From Synechococcus sp. CBW1004 (GTDB lineage Bacteria; Cyanobacteriota; Cyanobacteriia; PCC-6307; Cyanobiaceae), in contig NZ_CP060397.1 in the NCBI RefSeq assembly GCF_015840715.1, forward strand, positions 186,001 through 250,000: DNA of 64,000 bases, in the 5' to 3' direction. Each line of letters begins with the position of its first letter. The stretch's first letter is position 1. The translations under genes were made by a program, and so were the position numbers. The notes under the pieces are model-generated. The model made no database searches. It was given only the letters and a program-made list of their open reading frames with translations, and had not been told where the DNA came from. Below, in pieces: positions 31,796 to 39,878 of the stretch.

Positions 31796-32455
31796 ATGGC
31801 CACTGACCGTCCGCAGCCCATGGAGCCGTCGTGCGATCTGCTGTTCGTCTACGGCACCCTCAAGCGCGGTCTCGCCAACCATCACCAGCTCGGCGGAGCC
31901 TGTTTCGTGGCGGATGCGCGGATGGAGGGTGTGGATCTGCATGATCTGGGCCCCTTCCCGATGGCGATCGCCGGCGAGGGCTTTGCCGACGGTGAGCTGT
32001 ACCGGGTGGATGGCGAGCAGCTGGCCTGGCTGGATCGCTTCGAGGGAGTCCCGCGGCTCTACACGCGCCACCGAATGCCCCTGAGGGATGGCCGGACGGC
32101 CTGGATCTATCTCGGCCGGCCGCGGCAGGTGCGCCATTCCCCCCGACTCGCGGAGGGCCGTTGGCCTGCCACCGACGGGTGTCGCTCACGGCAGGGAGGG
32201 CCGCAGGGCCTGTTGCCTGTCGTTCTTCTGTTCGCGGCCCTTCTGTCCGTCCAGGGGCTGCGGGCCGAGCCCAGCCTCGCTCTCTGCCGGCGCTGGCAGC
32301 GCAGCGATGGCAGTGACGCCATCCAGCTTGGCAATGCCATCGGCGCCGCCGCCTATCTCACCAAGGTGCAGGCGTTCGCTGAGAGCGACCCCGATCACCC
32401 CCGGCTCCTCTACGCCCCGGGCGATCTGAAGCGGGCCTGCGGCGCCTGGCGCTGA
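31796..32455 (+). CDS. Gamma-glutamylcyclotransferase (AIG2-like) domain with exported-type C-terminal extension
   Basis: A 219-residue protein. Residues 12-110 form an AIG2/GGCT-like domain: LLFVYGTLKRGLANHHQLGG, the family opening with the YGTL substrate loop, then GPFPMAIAGEG, GELYRVDGEQLAWLDRFEG with the likely catalytic Glu in the last phrase. Residues about 140-219 add a hydrophobic segment (GLLPVVLLFAALLSVQGLRA) followed by a short soluble region with two Cys residues (LALCRRWQ, LKRACGAW). The second part resembles a small secreted protein joined in frame, perhaps by loss of a stop codon. The domain may act on gamma-glutamyl peptides, but activity is not certain. Confidence 0.75.
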   Translation: MATDRPQPMEPSCDLLFVYGTLKRGLANHHQLGGACFVADARMEGVDLHDLGPFPMAIAGEGFADGELYRVDGEQLAWLDRFEGVPRLYTRHRMPLRDGRTAWIYLGRPRQVRHSPRLAEGRWPATDGCRSRQGGPQGLLPVVLLFAALLSVQGLRAEPSLALCRRWQRSDGSDAIQLGNAIGAAAYLTKVQAFAESDPDHPRLLYAPGDLKRACGAWR

Positions 32456-32543
32456 GGCGTTCACCCGGGGGCACGCCCTCGCCTTGTGATCGGGGCCGCA
32501 CTTCGGGATGGCTGTGTGGGGGTGTGAGCCGGCTCCTGCGGGA

Positions 32544-34721
32544 TCAGGCGGCCACGAGCCAGCGGCCCAGCACCGCCAGGCCAGCGGCCACCCCCGTCAG
32601 CAGCAGCGAGCCGCGCCAGGCCAGGGGGAGCAGGCGCCGCTGCAGCACGAGCGCCGCCAGCGGCAGGGGCAGGATCAGCAGGCTCTGGCAGAAACCGATC
32701 ACCGCAGGATCGGCGCTCCAGGCCGGCAATCGCTCGAGCAGGCCGCCGTTGAGGTCTGATGCGAGCAGAGGTGTCAGTGGCGCCAGGCTCACCGGCAGGA
32801 ACCGCCCCGCCTCCGCCATCCCCAGCGGCAGGTGATCGGCCAGCATCAGACCCCACAGCAGCGGCAGCAGCCCATACAGCCCCAGCCAGGCCCGGCGGCG
32901 GTCACCGGCGAGCGCCATCCCCAGGCGTGTGGCGAGCCACAGCACTGATGGCAGGGCGAGAGCGATGGCGGCGAAGGTCAGCCGGGGCAGCAGCGCTCCC
33001 TCCTGCAGGCTCTCCGGCGCCAGTGGCATCCACCCCAGCAGCCGCTGCCAGTGATGCAGGCAGACCCCCCCCGCCAGCACCAGGATCAGCCCCGCTTCAC
33101 CCGCCGGAGGATCCATGCCGCGCTGCAGATCGGCGGCCGGGGGCCGCAGGCGCAGCTGCACCGAGCGGTGCGGGCAGGCGGCGGCGCAGGTGAGGCAGAG
33201 CACGCAGTTGCGGTTGTCGCTCAGGTGAACCGGGTGGGTGCCGAGCGGGCAGCCCGCGGTGGCCAGCCCCTCGCCGTCAGCCGGGCCGCCCTTGAAGCAG
33301 GCATAAGTGCTGCAGCTGCCGGCGCAGGTCCCCACCTCGGCCCGCAGCTCTGAGATGGCGAGCTTCGCGAACAGGCCGTTCATGCCGCCGATCGGGCAGA
33401 GAAAGCGGCACCAGAAGCGCTTCTCGAACAGCAGCGACCCGACCACAGCCCCGGCGGTGATCAGCAGCAGCAGGCAGCTGCTGAGCCAGGCGGTGTTCTG
33501 CAGGTTCCACACCTCCTCCCACAGCAGGATTGCGGCGAAGCCGGCCGCCAGCAGCGGGGCCGCCCAGCGGTCCGGCTCACCGCGGGGCCAGCGCCGTGGC
33601 TGAAGCCCCAGGGCCCTGGCCAGTCGCTGGCTGATCTCCCCCCACACCATGAACGGACAGAACGAGCACCACAGCCGCCTGAGCAGTGGATAGGCCAGCA
33701 GGATCAGGGGCCACCACCAGGCCCAGAACAGGTTGAGGGCGCCGTTGTGAGCCCGGTCCTGGGGGCCGAGCCAGAGCCACAGGTTGACCAGCACGAAGAT
33801 CCAGCTCACCAGGCCGAACAGCAGCCCGTTCCAGAGCCGGGGCGATCGCATCAGACCGCGCAGCTGCGGCTTCCAGCGCCACAGATCGAAGCGGGACGCG
33901 ACGGAGCGCTTCTGTGTCCAGAAGACATCGTCCGGCAGGGTGGCGGGATGGCTGGCGCTGCACTGGCGCAGGGCGCGCTCGATCAGCCCCTGGAGCTCGC
34001 GCACATTGCCGGGGAAGTCGTAGGTCTGCAGGCGCCGCACCGCCTCCACTCCGACGTCCGGGGGCTGGCTCCAGCCAAGGCTGCGCGCTTTCTGGCGCAC
34101 GCCGTAGCGGATCCACTCGCCCAGATCGGCGCGGCGCACCCGCAGGGCCGGGACGCGGATCTGGCGGCAGACCGGGTCAAACACGCTGAGGCTCTTCTCG
34201 GCAGTGAAGAACAGACGCCCCGCGAAACGGTGGAGCTGCGTGGGGTCGTGGGGGTCGTGCCAGTGGCCCTCCCGGGCCAGCTCCAGCAGCTGCCGCTGCA
34301 GCGGCTCGGGAGCCAGGTCGAGCTGATCGATCAGCAGGGAGCCCCCGCCCAGGCAGGACAGCAGCGGGATCTCCTCGCCGGAGCCCCGGCCGAACAGATC
34401 GGCGCCGTCGGGTCGCAGCAGGGCGCCGTTGAGACGGATCAGCAGCTGCTGGCGGTCCGCCGAGCCGAAATGGATCAGGGCGGCGATGTTGTCCTTCTCC
34501 AGGCCCGGTTCGCCGCTGATCAGCACGGGCCTGCGCTCGGCATCCAGGGAGGCGTCGCGGATCTCCTCCCGCAGCCGACGGGCGTAGCGGCTGCTGCCGA
34601 CGATGCCGCGTCGCGTTCGCGGCAGCAGCAGGGGGGCCAGGCGCAGCAGGCAGCCGGCGTCGGCTTCCGGCGCGGAGGGGGTCTCCACCCCAGTCCCACT
34701 GCCCTCAGCTGGAACGCCCAT
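32544..34721 (-). CDS. Degenerate NtrC-type AAA+ domain fused to a polyferredoxin membrane protein
   Basis: A 725-residue fusion. Residues 35-250 match the sigma-54-interacting AAA+ domain in order and end with FPGNVRELQGLIERAL, but Walker A is GEPGLEKD (70-77) where GxxGxGKE is expected, Walker B is LLIDQLD with Gln for the catalytic Glu, and the GAFTGA loop is missing (FGRGSGEEIP). Residues from about 298 on form some ten membrane spans with WCSFCP (351-356), CRFLCP (438-443), CAGSC (466-470) and a 4Fe-4S set C506xxC509xxC512xxxCP, as in NapH/NosR/CcoG polyferredoxins. Cyanobacteria lack sigma-54, so a classic activator role is unlikely. It may link redox state to some target. Confidence 0.8.
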   Translation of the reverse strand: MGVPAEGSGTGVETPSAPEADAGCLLRLAPLLLPRTRRGIVGSSRYARRLREEIRDASLDAERRPVLISGEPGLEKDNIAALIHFGSADRQQLLIRLNGALLRPDGADLFGRGSGEEIPLLSCLGGGSLLIDQLDLAPEPLQRQLLELAREGHWHDPHDPTQLHRFAGRLFFTAEKSLSVFDPVCRQIRVPALRVRRADLGEWIRYGVRQKARSLGWSQPPDVGVEAVRRLQTYDFPGNVRELQGLIERALRQCSASHPATLPDDVFWTQKRSVASRFDLWRWKPQLRGLMRSPRLWNGLLFGLVSWIFVLVNLWLWLGPQDRAHNGALNLFWAWWWPLILLAYPLLRRLWCSFCPFMVWGEISQRLARALGLQPRRWPRGEPDRWAAPLLAAGFAAILLWEEVWNLQNTAWLSSCLLLLITAGAVVGSLLFEKRFWCRFLCPIGGMNGLFAKLAISELRAEVGTCAGSCSTYACFKGGPADGEGLATAGCPLGTHPVHLSDNRNCVLCLTCAAACPHRSVQLRLRPPAADLQRGMDPPAGEAGLILVLAGGVCLHHWQRLLGWMPLAPESLQEGALLPRLTFAAIALALPSVLWLATRLGMALAGDRRRAWLGLYGLLPLLWGLMLADHLPLGMAEAGRFLPVSLAPLTPLLASDLNGGLLERLPAWSADPAVIGFCQSLLILPLPLAALVLQRRLLPLAWRGSLLLTGVAAGLAVLGRWLVAA

Positions 34722-34783
34722 TGCCCGTCCGCCGTTGCATCGATTCTGGTGGGGATGATGGTCCGGCCAAGCCGATCGCTCCG

Positions 34784-35404
34784 ATGACCCTCACCCTCTA
34801 CGGCGGTGCCCGCAGCCGGGCCTCGATGGTGCGCTGGTACCTCGCCGAGCGGCAGATCCCCTGCACCTGGCAGCTGCTGGATATGGCTGCCGCCGCCCAC
34901 AGGCAGCCGGAGTTCCTGGCGATCAATCCCTTCGGCAAGGTGCCGGCCCTGGTGGATGACAGCCTCTGCGGTCCTGATGGTCAGGCCCTCCGCCTGAGCG
35001 AAAGCGGTGCGATCCTGCTGCACCTGGCAGAGCGGCATGGTCATGAATTCGAGGGGGAGGGTGGCGCTGCCCGGCGTGCCCTCACGGCCCAGTGGGTGCT
35101 GTTCGCCAACGCGACGCTTGGCCCGGCCCTGATGGCCGCCGCCACCGGCAAGCCCGAACAGCTGCAGGGCCTGCTGACGGTGCTTGATGGCCTGCTGGCC
35201 GGCGTCGGCAGCCTGCTTGACCCCCCGGGCGGTGCCAGCTCCGGGGCCTGGGGCGCCGCCGACTGCGCTGTGGAGGCCTATCTGGCCTACATCCCGCTGT
35301 TCTGCCCCCAGGTGGATCTGGCCCCCTACCCGCAGGTTCAGGCCCGCATCGCTGCCGTGCAGCAGCGGCCCGCTTACCAGCAGGCGATGAACCCCGCCGC
35401 GTGA
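34784..35404 (+). CDS. Glutathione S-transferase family protein
   Basis: A 206-residue protein with an N-terminal thioredoxin-fold domain (MTLTLYGGARSRASMVRWYL, INPFGKVPALV with the cis-Pro, and SESGAILLHLAE for the glutathione gamma-glutamyl group) and an all-helical C-terminal domain (about 90-200). The active Ser/Tyr is likely Ser11 or Ser14. Substrate unknown. The start MTLTLYG is typical; the longer upstream frame is antisense to the fusion gene. Its stop overlaps the GTG start of pdeM by four bases, so the two are coupled. Confidence 0.88.
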   Translation: MTLTLYGGARSRASMVRWYLAERQIPCTWQLLDMAAAAHRQPEFLAINPFGKVPALVDDSLCGPDGQALRLSESGAILLHLAERHGHEFEGEGGAARRALTAQWVLFANATLGPALMAAATGKPEQLQGLLTVLDGLLAGVGSLLDPPGGASSGAWGAADCAVEAYLAYIPLFCPQVDLAPYPQVQARIAAVQQRPAYQQAMNPAA

Positions 35405-36126
35405 ACCACAGCGCACTCCGAAGGGGCGAGCCCCCGGGATCGCCTCCTCCGGGCTTGCGCTCCTGCCCCTTCGCCTGGGGAGAGGAGCGGCTGGAGCTGC
35501 TGGCGGAGGGTGCGGCCCTGGTGCCTTCCCGGGGATTGCTGCTGCTGGCCGATCTGCATCTGGGCAAGGCCGAGAGCTTCCAGGTCCAGGGGATTCCCCT
35601 GCCCAGCGATGGCGACGCCTCCACGCTCAATGCCCTTCTTGACCTGGTGCATCAGGTGCGGCCGGCCGAGGTGGCGGTGCTCGGGGATCTGATCCACAGC
35701 CGCCTGGGGCTCACGCCCGAGCTGCGCGCCAAGCTGCGGGCCCTGCCGGAGCTGCTCGGCTGCCCGCTGCGGCTGATCGGCGGCAATCACGAACGGGGCA
35801 GCTGGATCGAGGGCCTGCCCCAGGAGCCCTCCCGGGCCTGTGGCAGCCTCTGGCTGAGCCATGAGCCGGAGCCCCGGGCGGAACTCCTCAACGTCTGCGG
35901 CCATCGCCATCCGGTGGCTCTGGTTGGGCAGGGCAGCGACCGGCTGCGCCTGCCCTGCTTCGCCTACGACCCACGCCGGCACACCCTGGTGCTGCCGGCC
36001 TTCGGGCAACTCACCGGCGGCCACCCCTGCCCGGAGCACGAACAGCTGTGGCTGCTGGCGGAAGGCCGGGTGCTGCCCTGGCTCAGCCGGCGGCCGCCAG
36101 CGCCCGCACGACGTCGCCGCGGGTGA
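35401..36126 (+). CDS. pdeM: Ligase-associated DNA damage response endonuclease PdeM
   Basis: A 241-residue metallophosphoesterase of the PdeM type, a manganese-dependent DNA nuclease found with Lig, Exo and Lhr in many bacteria. The metal-site motifs are all visible: LLLADLHLGKAESF (about 49-62), VLGDLIHSRLG (about 94-104), IGGNHERG (about 122-129) and CGHRHPVAL near 167. The N-terminal 20 residues are variable. In this genome it lies 7 kb from lig-lhr, behind a glutathione transferase gene. The last 44 bases overlap the convergent CBS gene. Confidence 0.9.
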   Translation: MNHSALRRGEPPGSPPPGLRSCPFAWGEERLELLAEGAALVPSRGLLLLADLHLGKAESFQVQGIPLPSDGDASTLNALLDLVHQVRPAEVAVLGDLIHSRLGLTPELRAKLRALPELLGCPLRLIGGNHERGSWIEGLPQEPSRACGSLWLSHEPEPRAELLNVCGHRHPVALVGQGSDRLRLPCFAYDPRRHTLVLPAFGQLTGGHPCPEHEQLWLLAEGRVLPWLSRRPPAPARRRRG

Positions 36127-36547
36127 GGACGCCCACCGGATGGCGCCCGGCATCGACCACGAACAGCCGCTGCGTGTTGCCTTCATGCAGCTGCCGGGCG
36201 GCGGCGGGCAGGGGCAGATCGCCGCTGCAGGTGTGGGGGTGCTGGCCCATCACCTCGCCGACGGTGCTGCCGAGCACCTGATGCACCTCCTTGTCCCAGT
36301 TGAGCGGGTTGCGCAGATAGATCACGGCGTCCAGCAGCATCACGTAGGGGCCCGGCTGGAAGCCGCTCTCGCGCACCATCAGGTCCTGCTCGGTCAGCTC
36401 ACCCACCAGGGCGCCTTCCGCATCCAGTACCGCCAGGCCGGAGATGTGGTGCTCGCTCATCAGCTTCACCGCCTCCTGCAGGGGGCTGTCGCGGCGCACG
36501 CTCAGCACCGGGGTGCTCATGGCGGCGGAGACGGGCTGTTGCACCAC
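36083..36547 (-). CDS. Two-CBS-domain protein
   Basis: A 154-residue protein made of a CBS pair, a module that usually binds adenine nucleotides to regulate partners. The first repeat is MSTPVLSVRRDSPLQEAVKL, then HHISGLAVLDAEGALVGELT, and the second is TVGEVMGQHPHTCSGDLPLP, then TQRLFVVDAGRHPVGVLTRG. Start choice: tandem GTGs (36547/36544) give VVQQPVSAAMSTPV, as in related cyanobacterial proteins; the ATG at 36520 is a shorter option. The C-terminus overlaps pdeM on the other strand by 44 bases. Its target is unknown. Confidence 0.85.
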   Translation of the reverse strand: MVQQPVSAAMSTPVLSVRRDSPLQEAVKLMSEHHISGLAVLDAEGALVGELTEQDLMVRESGFQPGPYVMLLDAVIYLRNPLNWDKEVHQVLGSTVGEVMGQHPHTCSGDLPLPAAARQLHEGNTQRLFVVDAGRHPVGVLTRGDVVRALAAAG

Positions 36548-36782
36548 AGGATCGAAATGGCGGGTGCCGGCATTCTGGGCTGAGAGGGCGCCGGAGCGTC
36601 TTCTCCCCCTCGCCTGGGGCGATCCGTGAGGGTGCGGCTGTTCCGCCGAGGGTTGCCGTGGCCTCAAGGTGGTCGCGAATCGGCCGCTCACTGCGGGCAG
36701 AACTGCGGATTGACAGGGCCCGGCGTCCTGAAAGACCGTGCAGCCCCTTGCGCGGCCTGCGGCGGAACCGACTTCCGAGTTC

Positions 36783-38027
36783 ATGAACAGGTTGCTGCTG
36801 GTCTCGATCAGTCCTGCCGCGCTGCTGGTGATCCTGGTCGGCCCCTTCGTGCAGATCGGCGTGGCCCAGCTCGGTCTGCCGGCCTCCCTGGTGGGTGGGC
36901 TGGTGGCGCTGCAGATGCTGGTCTCCGCCACGCGCCCCTGGCTGGGCCGGCTGGGGGACCGCCACCCCCGCGGTGCCGCCGGCCGCCTGGCGTTGCTCCG
37001 GTGGGGACTGCTGGCGACCTGGAGCGCCCTGCCGCTGGTGCTTCTGGGGTTGCTGCAGGTCGGCAGGCTCTGGCCGGCGTCCTCAGCCAGCCAGCGGGCC
37101 CTCATCGTCGCGGCGGTCGCGGCGTTGATGCTGATCGTGGCCCTGGGCAATCACCTGTCGCAGACGATGCAGGCCGCCCTGCTGATGGAACCGCTGCCCG
37201 CCGGTTCGCGCAGCCGGATCGTGCGGCGCCTGTGGCTGTGCCTGAATCTGTTCACCGTGCTGGCCTCCCTGCTCAGCGCCGTCGTGCTCCAGCGCCTGAA
37301 ACCGCAGCCACTGGGCGGACAGCTGATCGGCCTCTGGGTGTTCTGGGCTCTGGTGGTGTTTCTCCTGGTGGGCATTGCCCTGCATGGCGCCCGTCTGCCC
37401 AGCGCGTCGACGGCGATGGTCGCTCCCCGCAGCCGTGGGCCCGGGATGCGCACCCTGCTCAGCGGTGGCTTCCTGCCCCTGCTGTTTCTGGTCCATGCTC
37501 CGCTCTACGCCCAGGAGGTGTTGCTGGATCCATGGGCCACCAGGCTGTTCGGCTGGCCTCTGGCCGCCACCGCCACCCTGATCGGCTGCTGGGCCCTGGG
37601 CACGCTGCTCGGTCAGGGCTGGGCGCTGCTGCGGCCGGTGAGGCCGTCGATCGCCTGCCTGAGCGTGGCGCTGATCTACGCCCTCCTGGCGCTGCGTGCT
37701 CCTGTGGCCGTGCTGCAGCTGCTGCCGATCCCCCTGCTGGTGGGAGGTCTGGGGCTGACCAGCGGCTGGCTGCAGCTGTGGGTGGCGGGCCAGGTGGGTG
37801 AGCGCTGCGGCGGCCACCTGGTGGGCGAGATGGTGGGCTGGCTGAGTGCGGCGGTCGTGTTCAGCCGCAGCCTGGGCGTCGCGCTTGGAGGGCCCTTGCT
37901 CGATGGCGCCGGCTGGCTGTTCGGGACCCGTTCGGCCGCGGCCTTCGCGCTGGCCTTCGGCTGCCTGGCGCTGCTGATGCTGGTCGGGGCGTTCTGCTAT
38001 CTGCGGGTCGAGCGCCGTGCCGCCTGA
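36783..38027 (+). CDS. PucC-like major facilitator protein
   Basis: A 414-residue, twelve-span membrane protein related to PucC/LhaA, a family that helps insert light-harvesting pigments or chlorophyll proteins. Evidence is the N-terminal NRLLLVSISPAALLVILVGP, LVGGLVALQMLVSATRPWLG, the RLGDRHPRG loop, and the end region FSRSLGVALGGPLLDGAG. It is a divergent member and could be another type of transporter. ATG 36783 is preferred over a GTG at 36738. In picocyanobacteria this family is commonly near photosynthesis genes, but here it neighbours pgsA. Confidence 0.7.
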   Translation: MNRLLLVSISPAALLVILVGPFVQIGVAQLGLPASLVGGLVALQMLVSATRPWLGRLGDRHPRGAAGRLALLRWGLLATWSALPLVLLGLLQVGRLWPASSASQRALIVAAVAALMLIVALGNHLSQTMQAALLMEPLPAGSRSRIVRRLWLCLNLFTVLASLLSAVVLQRLKPQPLGGQLIGLWVFWALVVFLLVGIALHGARLPSASTAMVAPRSRGPGMRTLLSGGFLPLLFLVHAPLYAQEVLLDPWATRLFGWPLAATATLIGCWALGTLLGQGWALLRPVRPSIACLSVALIYALLALRAPVAVLQLLPIPLLVGGLGLTSGWLQLWVAGQVGERCGGHLVGEMVGWLSAAVVFSRSLGVALGGPLLDGAGWLFGTRSAAAFALAFGCLALLMLVGAFCYLRVERRAA

Positions 38028-38094
38028 GGCATCGCACGGCCTGCCCGGCAGCCGGCGAGCCCTACGGTCTCGATGCTCAGCCGGAATCCCTGCC

Positions 38095-38670
38095 ATGACC
38101 GTCTCCGCCGGCGTCCTGCGGCGCCTCGCTGATGGCCTCACGGTCGGGCGCGCCGTGCTGGGTCTGCCCCTGATCCTGGCCCTGGCGGGCGGACAGGCCA
38201 CTCTCGCCTGGCTGCTGCTGCTGCTCGGTGGCCTGAGCGACGCGGCCGATGGCTGGCTCGCCCGTCGTGCCGGCGGCGGGTCGGTCTGGGGGGCGCGGCT
38301 CGATCCCCTCACCGACAAGATCCTGATCAGTGCACCGCTGCTGTGGCTGGCCTCCCAGCCCACGTCCGGGCCCCACCTGCCGCTCTGGGCCGTGTGGCTG
38401 CTGCTGGCCCGCGAGCTGCTGATCTCGGGCTGGCGGGCCGCTCAGGGCAGCGGTGGCCCGGCTTCCCTGAGCGGCAAGGCCAAGACGATCCTGCAGTTCG
38501 CCAGCCTGCTGCTGCTGCTCTGGCCGCAGGGGTGGACCCTGGGCACCGCCGCCTGGACCAGCGGTGACCCGGCCCTGCCGGCTGTGCTCCAGGGGATCGG
38601 CTGGTGGCTGTTCTGGCCGTCGCTGCTGCTGGCGCTCAGCTCCGCCTGGGGCTACCTGCGCCGGGGCTGA
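38095..38670 (+). CDS. pgsA: CDP-alcohol phosphatidyltransferase (phosphatidylglycerophosphate synthase-like)
   Basis: A 191-residue membrane enzyme of the CDP-alcohol phosphotransferase family. The signature D-x2-D-G-x2-A-R-x8-9-G-x3-D-x3-D is present as DAADGWLARRAGGGSVWGAR followed by LDPLTD (about 42-67), with LLLARELLISGWRA behind. This best fits PgsA, which joins CDP-diacylglycerol and glycerol-3-phosphate; phosphatidylglycerol is essential for photosystems. The start is set at MTVSAGVLRRLADG. Upstream is the PucC-like gene. Confidence 0.85.
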   Translation: MTVSAGVLRRLADGLTVGRAVLGLPLILALAGGQATLAWLLLLLGGLSDAADGWLARRAGGGSVWGARLDPLTDKILISAPLLWLASQPTSGPHLPLWAVWLLLARELLISGWRAAQGSGGPASLSGKAKTILQFASLLLLLWPQGWTLGTAAWTSGDPALPAVLQGIGWWLFWPSLLLALSSAWGYLRRG

Positions 38671-38686
38671 ACGGCGCGATGCCCTC

Positions 38687-39604
38687 TCAGCCGATCAGGG
38701 CCTCGTCGGCGCTGAAGTCCGGGCTGCTGGGCTGCTGCAGCGCATAGTCGTTGGCATAGCTGTCGGCCAGGGTGCTCTCCAGGGCGAAGGCCGGTTCCCA
38801 GGCCAGTTCGCGGCGCACCCGCGTGATGTCGGTGAGGAAATGGGCCAGGCGCAGCGGAAAGGCCTTGCGGGCCTTCTTGTCGAGCCCGGCGGGATCGAAA
38901 CTGCGGATCTCGACACTGGCCGGATCCCGGCCGGCGGCGCGGGCGGCGGCGTGCACCAGGCCGCGGAAGGTGACGCCCTGGCGGCCGCTGCAGTTGTAGA
39001 TGCGGTTGGTGGCGGTCTCCACCTCGATGCAGCGGGCCATCGCCGCCGCCAGATCCTTCACGTGGCCCAGCTGGGTGATCGTGCTGCCGTCTCCGGGAAG
39101 CGGCACGGGTCGGCCATGCACGATGCGATCGAAGAACCAGCTCTCCACCGGGTTGTAGTTGCCGGGGCCGACGATGTAGGTGGGCCGGAAGCTGGTGAAC
39201 GGGATGCCCTCCGCCTGCAGCCAGGCTTCGGTGTCGGCCTTGCCGGCATGGCGGCTGGCCGGGTCGGTGGGGGAGTCCTCATCGAGGGGCCAGAGCTCAC
39301 TGTCGGCGTAGACGCCAGCGGAGCTGACATAGACGAAGCGATGCGACGGAGCGCCGGTGCGCGCGATCACCCGGCGGCTGTCTTCGAGAGTGCGGCCTGA
39401 GCTGTCGATGATCACGTCGAAGCGGCGGCCCTGCAGGGTTGCCAGACCCTCATCGGTGGATCGGTCGCCGGCGAGATGCTCCGCTCCCTCGGGCAGGGGC
39501 TGACGGCCGCGGGTGAAGAGGGTGAGCCGATGGCCCGCCGCCAGCAGGTGCTCCACCAGCGGCCTGCCCACGAAGCGGGTGCCGCCCATCATCAACACGT
39601 CCAT
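38687..39604 (-). CDS. NAD-dependent epimerase/dehydratase-like (CSP41-type) protein
   Basis: A 305-residue short-chain dehydrogenase-like protein, Rossmann opening VLMMGGTRFVGRPLVEHLLA. The catalytic region has FVYVSSAGVYAD, but the usual YxxxK is poor (HAGKADTEAWL), as in the plastid CSP41 family, which binds RNA and has lost the standard activity. FRPTYIVGPGNYNPVESWFF is well conserved. Homologues in plants and cyanobacteria act in RNA or ribosome handling and chloroplast transcription. The role here is inferred from family only. Converges on pgsA with 16 bases between. Confidence 0.85.
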   Translation of the reverse strand: MDVLMMGGTRFVGRPLVEHLLAAGHRLTLFTRGRQPLPEGAEHLAGDRSTDEGLATLQGRRFDVIIDSSGRTLEDSRRVIARTGAPSHRFVYVSSAGVYADSELWPLDEDSPTDPASRHAGKADTEAWLQAEGIPFTSFRPTYIVGPGNYNPVESWFFDRIVHGRPVPLPGDGSTITQLGHVKDLAAAMARCIEVETATNRIYNCSGRQGVTFRGLVHAAARAAGRDPASVEIRSFDPAGLDKKARKAFPLRLAHFLTDITRVRRELAWEPAFALESTLADSYANDYALQQPSSPDFSADEALIG

Positions 39605-39878
39605 CGGCTGGCTCTGCGATCGAGGCCCATTCAAGCCCTGCCCCCAGGCAGCAGGGGCAAGCGCCATGCCCTGTCGCCCCTCGCCGCCGGCCGGCAGGAG
39701 GGCTGTGGCCAGGGCAGCAGGAGGCAGACGCCTGCCTTTGTCACCGCGTGGGAAGCCTGATGCGGGCAGCACCCCATCTCCCCGCCGTGCCTCTCCGGGC
39801 CCTGCAGGGGGGGCCTGGCCCCGGCAGGGGCCACGGAACCTGGAAGGTGCCGTGAACCTCTGAAGGGGGCCTCTCGAG

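Noticed and set aside
32544..34721. Reading the fusion protein as a true sigma-54 activator
   Set aside because: GAFTGA loop absent, Walker motifs degenerate, and the lineage has no sigma-54.
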